64,000 nucleotides of DNA, taken from positions 1 to 64,000 of the forward strand of contig PCUU01000033.1 in assembly GCA_002786855.1 (NCBI GenBank), in the 5' to 3' direction. This document shows, piece by piece, positions 50,844-59,424 of the stretch; position 1 is the stretch's first letter; every line of letters starts with the position of its first letter. The notes under the pieces are model-generated. The model worked only from the letters and a program-made list of their open reading frames with translations, was not told where the DNA came from and did no database searches. Source of the DNA: Cytophagales bacterium CG12_big_fil_rev_8_21_14_0_65_40_12. Its GTDB lineage: Bacteria > Bacteroidota > Bacteroidia > Cytophagales > Cyclobacteriaceae. A program made the position numbers and the translations under genes.

Positions 50844-51437
50844 ATGGCCCTGAAAACCTTTGTAAAAGTGAGTGGAATTAACAATCTAAGTGATGCCCGG
50901 TATTGCGCAGGTATGGAAGTGAATGAGCTTGGATTTGAAATTGAAGAAAGTAGCCTCAATTATGTTGATCCTCAAGTTTTTAAAGAAATCAAAGGATGGC
51001 TTTCTGGTGTTGAGTTTGTAGCTGAAATTACAACTGATAGCACTGCGATAATTGACTTAATCTCTCATTATGAGGTTGACCTGATTCAAGTAGAAAAGCT
51101 TGAACAAATTGGCGAAGCTCTTGAAACAGGTTTAAAAGTTTGCTTTGCTACAACCGACAAATCAAGTGCCTTAAAAGCTTGGGAAATTTCGAAACACCAA
51201 TTGGCTTATATTTTATTCGATGGATCTGAGCGTTCAGTTGAAGAAATAAATGAACTAGCCAAGATGTTTCCCTTGGTGTTGGCCTCGGGCTTTGATGCCA
51301 CATCTGTGAATGACATAATTGAGGGGCCAATAAAGGGCATATCTATTCGAGGCGGAAATGAAATCCGACCTGGGTATAAAGATTTTGATGAAATGGCCGA
51401 TATTTTGGAAGCATTAGAAATTGACGACTTGGCTTAA
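50844..51437 (+). CDS. TrpF-like protein (phosphoribosylanthranilate isomerase fold)
   Basis: A 197-residue TIM-barrel protein whose start (FVKVSGINNLSDARYCAGMEVNELGF, read in two halves) follows the TrpF pattern K-CGI---DA----G---GF, but the catalytic Cys is replaced by Ser (KVSGI). The later barrel segments (VLASGFDATSVND and KGISIRGGNEIRPG) are retained, with the phosphate-binding GG. True TrpF needs the Cys and an Asp as acid/base; here the second is not clearly kept. It is outside any trp operon. It is probably a diverged paralogue with another role, or a weak enzyme. Confidence 0.75.
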   Translation: MALKTFVKVSGINNLSDARYCAGMEVNELGFEIEESSLNYVDPQVFKEIKGWLSGVEFVAEITTDSTAIIDLISHYEVDLIQVEKLEQIGEALETGLKVCFATTDKSSALKAWEISKHQLAYILFDGSERSVEEINELAKMFPLVLASGFDATSVNDIIEGPIKGISIRGGNEIRPGYKDFDEMADILEALEIDDLA

Positions 51438-51447
51438 GGCAAACCGT

Positions 51448-51463
51448 TTAAGTAAATACTTAC
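51448..51463. promoter_or_regulatory. remote ArsR-type operator
   Basis: TTAAGTAAATACTTAC matches the reverse complement of the distal ArsR operator at 26679-26694 at 15 of 16 positions. It lies 57 bases upstream of the SixA-like gene start, in front of TATCTTTT at 51478-51485 (7/8 match to the -7 element). It may allow the ArsR protein at 26.3 kb to control this gene. Confidence 0.5.
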
Positions 51464-51520
51464 TTATCTTTCTGCTGTATCTTTTCTGTTTTATATCTTA
51501 AGTCTTTTAAACTTCCTGTC

Positions 51521-52036
51521 ATGAAATTTTTAGCATCGATCTCTCTTGTTTTCTATCTGTTATTTAGTGGTTGCGCACAAGCCCAAGAGGTAAAAGAAGA
51601 AAGTACTTTAACCACATTTATTTTAATCAGGCATGCAGAAAAAGGTACTGATGATCCAAGAAATCCTTCGCTTAATGAAGAAGGTATGGAAAGAGCACAA
51701 AACTTAGTCGCACTTTTAAAGCATGTAGATATAAATGTGCTTTACTCCACCCCTTACAAAAGAACTCAGCAAACAATTCAACCCTTAGCCGATAAATATG
51801 CTTTGAGTATTAATGAATACAATCCAAGCAGCATGGACTTTTTGAAAGAAGCTTGGGCTCAAAACAAAGGAAAAACAATTGTGATTTCAGGACATTCAAA
51901 TACTACGCCCAAGGTGGCCAATTACCTGTTAGGTGACGCCAAGTTTGCCGACCTTAACGAAAGCGAGTATGATAAGGTGTTTGTAGTTACAATCAACGAA
52001 ATCGGAAAGGGAACGGTGACTGTTTTGAGTTACTGA
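51521..52036 (+). CDS. SixA-like histidine phosphatase lipoprotein
   Basis: A 171-residue protein with a lipobox (LFSGC, acylated Cys near residue 18) and the histidine phosphatase fold: RHAEKG (about 38-43, nucleophile His-39), SLNEEGMERA, YSTPYKRTQQT and a second His in ISGHSNTTP (about 122-130). It is anchored to the membrane facing the periplasm. SixA-type enzymes dephosphorylate phosphohistidine or small phosphate esters. It follows the remote ArsR operator and is a candidate regulon member. Confidence 0.88.
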   Translation: MKFLASISLVFYLLFSGCAQAQEVKEESTLTTFILIRHAEKGTDDPRNPSLNEEGMERAQNLVALLKHVDINVLYSTPYKRTQQTIQPLADKYALSINEYNPSSMDFLKEAWAQNKGKTIVISGHSNTTPKVANYLLGDAKFADLNESEYDKVFVVTINEIGKGTVTVLSY

Positions 52037-52038
52037 TT

Positions 52039-53838
52039 TTACTTTAACTTACAATGTTCGGCTAAGGCATTTTTAACATTTTCATTATTTAATTCTGAGG
52101 ACTTTTTGAAGTCTAGACATGCATCATATTTGTTGCTTAAATTAATTTTTGCCAGACCTCTCCGATAATAAATGTTTGAATCTTGTTCTAAGTTTAAGGA
52201 CATTGTATAGTCATCGACTGCTCCGTTATAATCGCCTAACTCTTCTTTAATATAAGCTCTGTAATCATAGTAGACAGCACTATTTGGACTTAACAGTATT
52301 GCTTTGTCGATATCACGCATAGCAGCTGTAAATAGAGATACCTCGAAGTATGCTAGCGCTCTGTTCGAATAAGCCCCATGCAAAGCACTATCTAAGGAGA
52401 TTAAATAATCATAGACCTCAATAGCGCGATTATAATCAGATAAATTTTCATAAGTCTGTCCTAAATTATATTGAAACTGCGTATTTGTTGAATCTAAATT
52501 TGTCGCTTTTTTAAAAGATTCGAGCGCTTCATCATATTCCTCAAGATTGTAGAGCGTCACGCCTTTGTAATTGAATAAATCAGCATATTCCATCCCCATA
52601 ACAATAGCCTTATTGTAATCTATTAAGGCCTCTTCATATTTTCCAAGCTCCGCTCGGGCAATGGCTCGATAATAATGACTAGTTGCACTTAAAGAATCTA
52701 AGCTAATGGCTTTTGAATAGAATTTTTCTACGACATCAAACTCCTTAAATTTAAACATTAATAATCCATAATTTGAGGCCACTAAGGCTGAGGTTGAATC
52801 CATTGAGTACGACTTTTCATAGTCCTTTTTTGCACCGTTATAGTCGCCCAAATAATACTTTGCTAAACCTAAGTTATTGAAAAAGATAGGCCTTTGACCC
52901 TTATCGAATTCAATGGCTTTAGAAATATCCGCTATAGCTCCATAATAATCTCCCATACTAATTTTAGCCAAACCCCTAACATTTAGCGTATTCACATCAT
53001 TAGGATTTCTTTCAAGACCCTTCGAAAAAATCTCTATAGCCTCTTGATTTTTGCCATCAGACCTTAATGCTTGTCCTTCGTCATAATACTGTTGAACAAG
53101 GTTTACCTTTTGTTCTTTGGGTTGATTATACTGTTCAATCACAGCTTCAGTCATTACAAAAAGTGAGTCATCTACAACTAAACCGAGCCCAAAATCGGTA
53201 ATTTCGAATATCGCCTCACCCTCTTTCTGGTTTTTATCAATGTAAATGGTAGGTAACAATAGGCCTTGAAAATCCTTGTATCCTGAATAATAGTATTCGT
53301 AATTTTCCCATTTTTCACCTCTCAATAAAAAGGTCTTATCATCAAAGTAAAACAGCTTCGTCTCATTGTCTTTGACAATCTTTAATTCTAATAAATCCAA
53401 TGAATCCAGCTTCACATTAGCTACTGATTCGCCTACAAAACCACTGTCTAGAAAAGCTAATAATTTATCACTTTTAGCATCAATCGATAACCAGCCCATG
53501 TCTGAACTTTCAGGTTTATCAAATTCAAAATTTTTTGTTATTGGATTGAAAGACCAACTCAGGGTATCATTTGATACTGAATAAAACAGAGCCCCCATGA
53601 AATCCATTTCATACCTACTTAAGGGCCCTTTTTTATATAGTCTGAGCGGAAATTTTATCTCACCCATCTGCCCGTTTGCAGTTGCCGAAAAGTTTTCAAA
53701 GTCGATATGACTAGAATTTTTTATGTATGATTCAACAACCTGTTTATGTTCTTTAATTAGCTTCTTGACAGTTATTTGAGCATTTAAATTTATTACAGAG
53801 AATAACACACAAAGTGTTAAGGAAATACTTCTTACCAT
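52039..53838 (-). CDS. exported TPR protein (long)
   Basis: A 599-residue protein from the ATG at 53838; the ORF is open six more codons upstream to another ATG, but the signal peptide fits the shorter form (cleavage near residue 20, NLNAQ). After a beta-rich N-terminal domain (about 20-240) there are about ten TPR units (about 250-590, for example GDYYGAIADISKAIEFD and YDEALESFKKATNLDS). The N-terminal part resembles outer-membrane-carrier-like folds but I cannot name it. It converges with the SixA-like gene with 2 bases between. Confidence 0.85.
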   Translation of the reverse strand: MVRSISLTLCVLFSVINLNAQITVKKLIKEHKQVVESYIKNSSHIDFENFSATANGQMGEIKFPLRLYKKGPLSRYEMDFMGALFYSVSNDTLSWSFNPITKNFEFDKPESSDMGWLSIDAKSDKLLAFLDSGFVGESVANVKLDSLDLLELKIVKDNETKLFYFDDKTFLLRGEKWENYEYYYSGYKDFQGLLLPTIYIDKNQKEGEAIFEITDFGLGLVVDDSLFVMTEAVIEQYNQPKEQKVNLVQQYYDEGQALRSDGKNQEAIEIFSKGLERNPNDVNTLNVRGLAKISMGDYYGAIADISKAIEFDKGQRPIFFNNLGLAKYYLGDYNGAKKDYEKSYSMDSTSALVASNYGLLMFKFKEFDVVEKFYSKAISLDSLSATSHYYRAIARAELGKYEEALIDYNKAIVMGMEYADLFNYKGVTLYNLEEYDEALESFKKATNLDSTNTQFQYNLGQTYENLSDYNRAIEVYDYLISLDSALHGAYSNRALAYFEVSLFTAAMRDIDKAILLSPNSAVYYDYRAYIKEELGDYNGAVDDYTMSLNLEQDSNIYYRRGLAKINLSNKYDACLDFKKSSELNNENVKNALAEHCKLK

Positions 53839-53901
53839 AAAATGAACAATGAGCATTGAAAATAATACTGAATAGCGACTTGCACAAAATAAACAGAAGA
53901 A

Positions 53902-54786
53902 TTAAATATTTGTTTTAGACTTAATTGAATTCAAAAAGACTAATCCAAAAAGCGAACTCACCAAAGTAATCAGGAAGAATAATGAAGCAAATGCGGCAGC
54001 GGCATTCTCATTCAGTAAAAAAAGCGAAGCACCAGTTACCATTACCCCTTCCCTTACACCAATGCCTCCAGGTAAAGAGATTGGCAGAGCGGCTGCCACA
54101 GAAGACACTAAGAAGAGTGTAAAGTAATTCAGGTATCCTTCGCTAATCCCGAAACTCTTCAGCATAAAAAAAGCACACAATACTTGCAATGATTGTACAC
54201 CCAGCGCTTGGAGATTAGTAATATGGTTTACCTTTTTGAAAGTAGGAAAAAAGAGGTGTACCAGAATATAATAAGCAGGATAGGCCATCAATAAACAAAT
54301 CCATAATACAATTCCATAAGCGCCAAGAAGTTGATAACTCTCACCTCCTATCAAGGCTAAAATGAAGGCTAGAAAACCTAAAGCCACAACACCACTGATT
54401 CGATCTAATAAAGTTGCCGAAATCAAGCCTTTAAGAGGGGTTTTGAACTGTTTATTGAGCAAGTAGACTTTATAACCGTCTCCTCCAATGCCCCCAGGAA
54501 ACACCTGATTGTACAACATGCCCACATAATATAGCTTGAGGTTGAAGTGGTTTTGAAGCTTTAGGCCTAATGCCGTAAAGAAGATATTCAGTCTAAAAGC
54601 GCTCAGTATTTTTGATGCGTTGAATGCGATTATGGCCAACAACAACCATAAGATGTCAATCCCAAAAAGTCTTGATTTATACTCATTAACATCGATTTTA
54701 CCCAGCACAAAGTAAATGGCTACGGCTGCAATAGCAATTTGAAAAACGAGCTTGAGGAGCTTTTTAAGCTTTGACTTGTCCAACAA
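53902..54786 (-). CDS. LPG-synthase-TM (YbhN/UPF0104) family membrane protein
   Basis: A 294-residue inner-membrane protein with about eight helices, matching the lysylphosphatidylglycerol synthase transmembrane (UPF0104/YbhN) family: LYYVGMLYNQVFPGGIGGDGYKVY split over about 85-108, and LPISLPGGIGVREGVMV (about 234-250). Relatives flip or modify lipids, or are uncharacterised; no cytosolic transferase domain is present. The ATG overlaps the glycosyltransferase gene by 23 bases, so they are translationally coupled and likely act on a common lipid-linked sugar. Confidence 0.87.
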   Translation of the reverse strand: MLDKSKLKKLLKLVFQIAIAAVAIYFVLGKIDVNEYKSRLFGIDILWLLLAIIAFNASKILSAFRLNIFFTALGLKLQNHFNLKLYYVGMLYNQVFPGGIGGDGYKVYLLNKQFKTPLKGLISATLLDRISGVVALGFLAFILALIGGESYQLLGAYGIVLWICLLMAYPAYYILVHLFFPTFKKVNHITNLQALGVQSLQVLCAFFMLKSFGISEGYLNYFTLFLVSSVAAALPISLPGGIGVREGVMVTGASLFLLNENAAAAFASLFFLITLVSSLFGLVFLNSIKSKTNI

Positions 54787-55708
54787 ACACTTCTTTTAAA
54801 CGATAGACTTTCTTGTTCTGAGATTCGTAATAAGTACGCATCATCAATTCAGCAATGATCCCTACCGTGATGAATTGGATACCTCCTAAAACCAGAATGG
54901 CACCAAGTAGCAACAGAGGTCTACCCCAGATATCTTCACCATAACCAAATTTAACTATGAGCAAATACAGGTTAATTAACATTCCAGAAGCGAAGGTCAG
55001 GATGCCCAAACCACCAAATAAATGCATTGGTTTTCTAAAGTATTTCTGAAAGAAAATCATCAGGATCAAATCGGCCATTACCTTAAAGGTCCTGTTGATG
55101 CCATATTTTGATTCTCCATGGATACGGGCATGATGGTTAACATCCACCTCGGTCATTTCGGCCCCTTGTAGCTTAGCCAAAACTGGAATAAAGCGATGAA
55201 GCTCGCCATACAATCCTAAATTCTTAGCAATATCTTTTTTGTAAATCCTTAAAGAACAACCATAATCAGAAAGTCGGACGTCAGTTGTGTTTCGAATAAT
55301 CCAGTTAGCTATTTTGCTAGGGAATTTTCTTAAGAAGAAACCGTCTTGTCGGTTGGCCCTTACTCCTGCTACTACATCATATTCCCCTTCTTCAAGTTTG
55401 GCCATCAGTTTAGGAATGTCCGCTGGATCATTTTGCAAATCCCCGTCCATGGTAACGATGTAATCGCCTTCGGCAGCATCAATACCAGCAGAAAGGGCTG
55501 TGCTTTGGCCATGATTCTTGTTGAAAATCAGTAGTTTAGTCCTGTCATTGGCCACGGATTTGATGTTTTTGACGGTATTGTCTTTCGAGCCGTCATCTAC
55601 CAAGATAAGTTCGTAGTCAATGCCCTCTAAGGCTTCATATTCTTTCTGACAAAGCGGAATGACATTGTCCTCTTCGTTGTAAACGGTAACAACAACAGAT
55701 AACTTCAT
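54764..55708 (-). CDS. family 2 glycosyltransferase (ArnC/DPM1-like)
   Basis: A 314-residue protein from the ATG at 55708, which begins directly with the MKLSVVVTVYNEEDNVIP start of the GT2 domain (a longer frame to 55873 adds an unlikely 55 residues). Seen: DDGSKDNT (about 37-44), MDGDLQNDP (about 85-93; the metal-binding DxD is DGD), GRANR-like acceptor region and two C-terminal transmembrane helices (about 220-245 and 260-285). It would transfer a sugar to polyprenyl phosphate at the inner membrane. Operon with the LPG-synthase-like gene. Confidence 0.92.
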   Translation of the reverse strand: MKLSVVVTVYNEEDNVIPLCQKEYEALEGIDYELILVDDGSKDNTVKNIKSVANDRTKLLIFNKNHGQSTALSAGIDAAEGDYIVTMDGDLQNDPADIPKLMAKLEEGEYDVVAGVRANRQDGFFLRKFPSKIANWIIRNTTDVRLSDYGCSLRIYKKDIAKNLGLYGELHRFIPVLAKLQGAEMTEVDVNHHARIHGESKYGINRTFKVMADLILMIFFQKYFRKPMHLFGGLGILTFASGMLINLYLLIVKFGYGEDIWGRPLLLLGAILVLGGIQFITVGIIAELMMRTYYESQNKKVYRLKEVFVGQVKA

Positions 55709-55799
55709 AGCGTGATTTTCTGAATGCAAAATAAAGGCTTTCGCTTTTGAATACCTAACAAGCCATTGATTCAAAAAGAAGTTCGATTTTAGAGCAATT

Positions 55800-56171
55800 T
55801 TAAATCCATGCTTGATTATTATGAGTCCTTTCGTGCTGTACGGCTCCTGTATGCAAGGTGGCAGCTGGTTCAAACAACATTACCCAGACTTCTTCTCCAT
55901 CTTTAGTCCTCGGATTATGCTCCACTCCTTTCGGCACAATAATCATTTCGCCTTCCTTGATCACTTCGGTTCTATCTCTAAATTCCATGATCAGCTCGCC
56001 TTTCCAAACTAAAAATAGTTCGTCTTCATTTTCATGACTGTGCCAGACAAAATCGTTGGTTAGTTTGGCCAATTTGACCAATTGCCCGTTGAGTTCGCCA
56101 ATGATTCTAGGCTTCCAGTGGTCATTGAATAGATCAAACTTATTGAGCACGTTTACTTTTGAGTCTTTCAT
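55800..56171 (-). CDS. cupin domain protein
   Basis: A 123-residue single cupin. Metal-site motifs: WHSHENEDELFLVWKGEL (about 42-59, with His, His, Glu) and a second conserved half VPKGVEHNPRT (about 78-88, with His). It may be a dioxygenase or an isomerase-like sensor. It lies 11 bases downstream of the cyclase gene, so the two are probably cotranscribed; the functional link is unknown. Confidence 0.9.
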   Translation of the reverse strand: MKDSKVNVLNKFDLFNDHWKPRIIGELNGQLVKLAKLTNDFVWHSHENEDELFLVWKGELIMEFRDRTEVIKEGEMIIVPKGVEHNPRTKDGEEVWVMLFEPAATLHTGAVQHERTHNNQAWI

Positions 56172-56182
56172 GTTCTTTTCAA

Positions 56183-57229
56183 CTATTTTCTATTGACGGA
56201 ATATACTTTTACTTTCTCCATTTTGCCTCTTAGGGTTTCTTCACATTCAAACTGAATTTGAAAAAGAGATTTGTCTTTAAGTTTATTGATGAAAGTTTCT
56301 GAGGCCAGTAGACTTTTACCAACTGAGTTGCACATTTCCTGAATACGGGCAGTAATGTTCAACGTATCACCATGGTAGGCAATTTCTTTCTTAATTTCAC
56401 CCACTTCAGAGGCCGTAACATCTCCCTCATTTAAGCCAGCCTTGAAATAAGGTTCAATCCCATATTTGTTCGCGTAATAGCTTTTTCTTTTCAAAAGTTG
56501 ATCTTCAAAGGCCCAATAAGCTTTGATACAATGGGCATAGTCAAAATTGCTGGAACTCTTCCAGCTTAGTACCACCTCGTCACCTACATATTGGTAAACC
56601 TCTGCCCTATGTTGTTGCACAACTTTAAGATCGAAAAAGCAATCTTGTATAAATTGACTATAGCTGATATGACCAAGCTTTTCGGCTATAGTCGTAGATC
56701 CTTTCAAATCAATGAACATAAAAACACGATTTTCCACCCTTGGAGTATAAAAATCGCCACGAATAAACCGTCTTAAATTACCTTGGCCCAGCAATAAGTT
56801 GATTTGCCTTAAACTGGCCAATACAAAATTCACCAACAGGGAATAAAAGAAAACCAAAATGGCGGAAGGGTTAGAAATGAACTCGAAAAAACTGACCTCT
56901 CGATTAAATCCAACGATGTGTTTAAAAAAATTGTAGGCAAGCACCATCATCAAGCTCATGATAAATGTGTTCTGGATAAAACCTAAAATCGTCAGCTTCC
57001 AAAGTGGGATCCTACGGTAGTAATAGCGTTCCACTTTGATTTGAGTAATTCCAAATAATACTCCCGCAATTGGGCCAAAGGTCAACACCATTCTAAGTGC
57101 ATGGTGTGGCTGAGGATCGGCAGGCGTATTTAGCTCCACGCCATATGTCCTTACAATCACCCAAAGGCCGATGGCGATAATCCAGCCGATTACATAATCT
57201 CGTATAACGAAAAGGTCAGACTTTAACAT
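56183..57229 (-). CDS. membrane class III adenylate/guanylate cyclase
   Basis: A 348-residue membrane protein with four to five helices (about 12-28, 48-62, 80-100, 122-142) and a C-terminal cyclase domain (about 165-348). Metal-binding aspartates: Asp-174 (MFIDLKGST) and Asp-217 (GDEVVLSW). A conserved TLNITARIQ segment and a late Arg support catalysis. The base specificity (ATP or GTP) cannot be read safely. It is followed by the cupin gene with an 11-base gap. No cyclic-nucleotide receptor was seen in the window. Confidence 0.9.
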   Translation of the reverse strand: MLKSDLFVIRDYVIGWIIAIGLWVIVRTYGVELNTPADPQPHHALRMVLTFGPIAGVLFGITQIKVERYYYRRIPLWKLTILGFIQNTFIMSLMMVLAYNFFKHIVGFNREVSFFEFISNPSAILVFFYSLLVNFVLASLRQINLLLGQGNLRRFIRGDFYTPRVENRVFMFIDLKGSTTIAEKLGHISYSQFIQDCFFDLKVVQQHRAEVYQYVGDEVVLSWKSSSNFDYAHCIKAYWAFEDQLLKRKSYYANKYGIEPYFKAGLNEGDVTASEVGEIKKEIAYHGDTLNITARIQEMCNSVGKSLLASETFINKLKDKSLFQIQFECEETLRGKMEKVKVYSVNRK

Positions 57230-57407
57230 TTCAGAAGTTGGGGTGTTGCTAAATCGTTTGGGTTTTTGCTTGTTTTAATCCAAGGTGAAAGTAAGCATCA
57301 AATTGATTGAATCATACGTACACGGGCATTAATACTCCTTTTGGTAGCACTAGGTTAGATTTTCATGAGCAAAACTCCAAAAGATTTAAATTTTGATATA
57401 TTTGAGC

Positions 57408-58262
57408 ATGCTAGATAACTGTTCTTTGAGATCAATCGGTAAAATCGCTAGTATCGTTTTGGTCAGTGTCTGCTTGATATTTTCATGTGCATCGGACGAA
57501 GAAGTATCAGAAGAGGACAAAGAAGAGCTTAAAATAGAGTTTGTTGAGTTGAATTCGCCTGATGAGATTTTGCTCATCAATGATTCGTTGGTCAAGCCCA
57601 TTTTATACTCTAGGATCATGGGCATCGATACATTGCCCATTGACCAAAAGAAAGAAAAATTCATTGCCGCAGTATTGCCCGCCATTTTAGTTGCTAAACA
57701 CAGGATCAAACAGAAAAGAACGAAAGTGCGTGAATTGCTGGAAAAAAAAGACTGGACAGCTCAAGATAGCACCTTCTACCTATCACTTTGCGAAGAATAC
57801 AAAACCGATGTAAGCTCTGTTTTGCTCAACCGAATGATGGTACACCCCAATAGTATTATTTTAGCGCAAGCCATTATTGAAAGTGGCTGGGGAAGTTCAA
57901 GGGTATTTCAGGAAGCCAATAATATGTTTGGTATTTGGTCGTACAGTGCTAAAGAGCCACGCATTGCGGCCAAGTATAAAAGGGCTCAAGAAACGATCTA
58001 TTTGAGAAAGTATCACGACTTTTCTGAATCTATACAAGACTATTTTAAAACTGTGGCACGGACAAATGCTTACAGAGAGTTTAGAATGGCGCGTTTAGAA
58101 ACAGATGACCCTTTCAGTTTAATCAAGCATTTATGGCGTTATTCCGAGAGAGGCGAAGAATATGTAATCCAACTTTCCAGCATGATCCGATTCAACAAAT
58201 TGACTCAATACGATGATTACCGCATTGACCCCTCTTACTTTCAAACAGCAGATAATTATTAA
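57408..58262 (+). CDS. Bax-like glucosaminidase domain lipoprotein
   Basis: A 284-residue protein from the ATG at 57408 with a lipoprotein signal (IFSC, acylated Cys near residue 27), an acidic linker, and a C-terminal peptidoglycan glucosaminidase domain of the Bax type (about 140-260) with catalytic Glu in AQAIIESGWGSS. TATATTTG at 57397-57404 matches the -7 element so closely upstream that the mRNA could be leaderless or start downstream; TTG at 57426 would then be an alternative start. It overlaps the deacetylase gene by one base. Confidence 0.87.
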   Translation: MLDNCSLRSIGKIASIVLVSVCLIFSCASDEEVSEEDKEELKIEFVELNSPDEILLINDSLVKPILYSRIMGIDTLPIDQKKEKFIAAVLPAILVAKHRIKQKRTKVRELLEKKDWTAQDSTFYLSLCEEYKTDVSSVLLNRMMVHPNSIILAQAIIESGWGSSRVFQEANNMFGIWSYSAKEPRIAAKYKRAQETIYLRKYHDFSESIQDYFKTVARTNAYREFRMARLETDDPFSLIKHLWRYSERGEEYVIQLSSMIRFNKLTQYDDYRIDPSYFQTADNY

Positions 58263-59293
58263 TGAAATCCTTTGCTATTTTTTTACTACTATCATTGGCT
58301 TCTGGGCTTTTTGCTCAGCGCAATGAAGTGGTTTCGTTGGTTTATCACCGTTTTGGTGATGATCGTTATCCTTCTACAAATATATCGCTATCCACTTTCG
58401 AAAAGCATCTCAAATATTTGAAAGAGGAAGGATTTGAAAGTGTTACTTTTTCTCAAGGCATCAAAATGATTACCTCAGATGCGGTAAAAGGAAAAACAGT
58501 GGCCATTACGATAGATGATGGTTATTTAAGTTTTTTTGAAAATGGACTTCCGCTTTTAAAGCGATATGGCTTTACAGCCACCTTATTCGTGAACACTTCA
58601 ACCATTGGAGGAAACGACTTCATGGATTGGGAACAAATTAAAAAGGCTCAAATTGAAGGAATTGAAATCGGAAATCATAGCAATACACACCCCTATTTCC
58701 TTGACGTTTCTGAACGGACCAGCGAAAGCTTTTTCCGACAAGAAATTGAAAGTTCTCAAGCACAAATGACTCAAGCATTAGGTCAGGCGCCTATTGTTTT
58801 TGCTTATCCCTATGGTGAAGTCAATGAAGAAATGAAGCCTATTTTAAAAGAAATGGGCTTTATTGGCGCGGCTGCTCAAAATTCTGGGGTGATTCATGCT
58901 GGATCAGACTTATTTCAATGCCCTCGTTTTCCCATGTCCGAATCTTTCGGAACACTCACCCAATTCAAAGAAAAGGTAGAAATGCGAGGGCTTGAGGTAA
59001 TAAAAGCAGAAGCAATCTCAACTGGCTACAATGGAAGCATAGACAAGCCTCGCATTAATCTGGAATTTAAAGAAGAGGGCCTTTTCGTGGAGTCAATGCA
59101 GTGTTTTGTTCAGGGCAGCGAATGTTTAAAGTCGGTGCAGATATATCGCGATGGCTTGGTGAAAATGGCCATACGTCCAAAAACTGCTTTGAGCTCACGC
59201 AGAACGCTCTTCACGATTACCATTCCAGACAATGATGGCAACTGGCATTGGTACAGCTACTTGTGGGTGATCCCTAACACGGGAAACGACTGA
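58262..59293 (+). CDS. secreted polysaccharide deacetylase
   Basis: A 343-residue NodB-fold protein with a signal peptide (cleavage near residue 19, LFAQ). Catalytic features: VSLVYHRF (about 24-31), TIDDGYLSF (about 79-87, with Asp-Asp), GNHSNTHPYF (about 137-146, with His-His), and a C-terminal beta-sandwich (about 245-343) that may bind carbohydrate. It would deacetylate peptidoglycan or another beta-1,4-linked sugar in the envelope. The start overlaps the stop of the Bax-like gene (TAATG), so the two wall enzymes form an operon. Confidence 0.9.
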   Translation: MKSFAIFLLLSLASGLFAQRNEVVSLVYHRFGDDRYPSTNISLSTFEKHLKYLKEEGFESVTFSQGIKMITSDAVKGKTVAITIDDGYLSFFENGLPLLKRYGFTATLFVNTSTIGGNDFMDWEQIKKAQIEGIEIGNHSNTHPYFLDVSERTSESFFRQEIESSQAQMTQALGQAPIVFAYPYGEVNEEMKPILKEMGFIGAAAQNSGVIHAGSDLFQCPRFPMSESFGTLTQFKEKVEMRGLEVIKAEAISTGYNGSIDKPRINLEFKEEGLFVESMQCFVQGSECLKSVQIYRDGLVKMAIRPKTALSSRRTLFTITIPDNDGNWHWYSYLWVIPNTGND

Positions 59294-59398
59294 CCTATAG
59301 AATTTTAGTTCATGATGAACTTAAAGTGCTGAAATAGGCTTTCATAAACTGCGAAGAATAGTACAAGCTTTAACTTGATAAAGAGCAAGTCAAATGGC

Positions 59399-59406
59399 TA
59401 TATTTG
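59399..59406 (+). promoter_or_regulatory. promoter of the IF2-N protein gene (-7 element)
   Basis: TATATTTG matches TAnnTTTG, with a TTG at 59375-59377 spaced 21 bases upstream as a -33 element. Transcription would start about 12 bases before the ATG at 59425. One of the best promoters of the window. Confidence 0.5.
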
Positions 59407-59424
59407 CCCACCAAATTCAACACA

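Noticed and set aside
55709-55873. Upstream extension of the glycosyltransferase
   Set aside because: The extra 55 residues precede the usual first strand of the GT2 domain; the ATG at 55708 gives the normal start.
57393-57407. TTG start of the Bax-like gene
   Set aside because: It lies within the -7 element TATATTTG; the ATG at 57408 is the better start.
59305-59325. Palindrome AGTTCAT-G-ATGAACT after the deacetylase gene
   Set aside because: A 7-base stem with no T-tract; too weak to call a terminator.
59404-59424. TTG start of the IF2-N protein
   Set aside because: It overlaps the -7 element at 59399-59406, and the IF2_N homology begins at the ATG at 59425.
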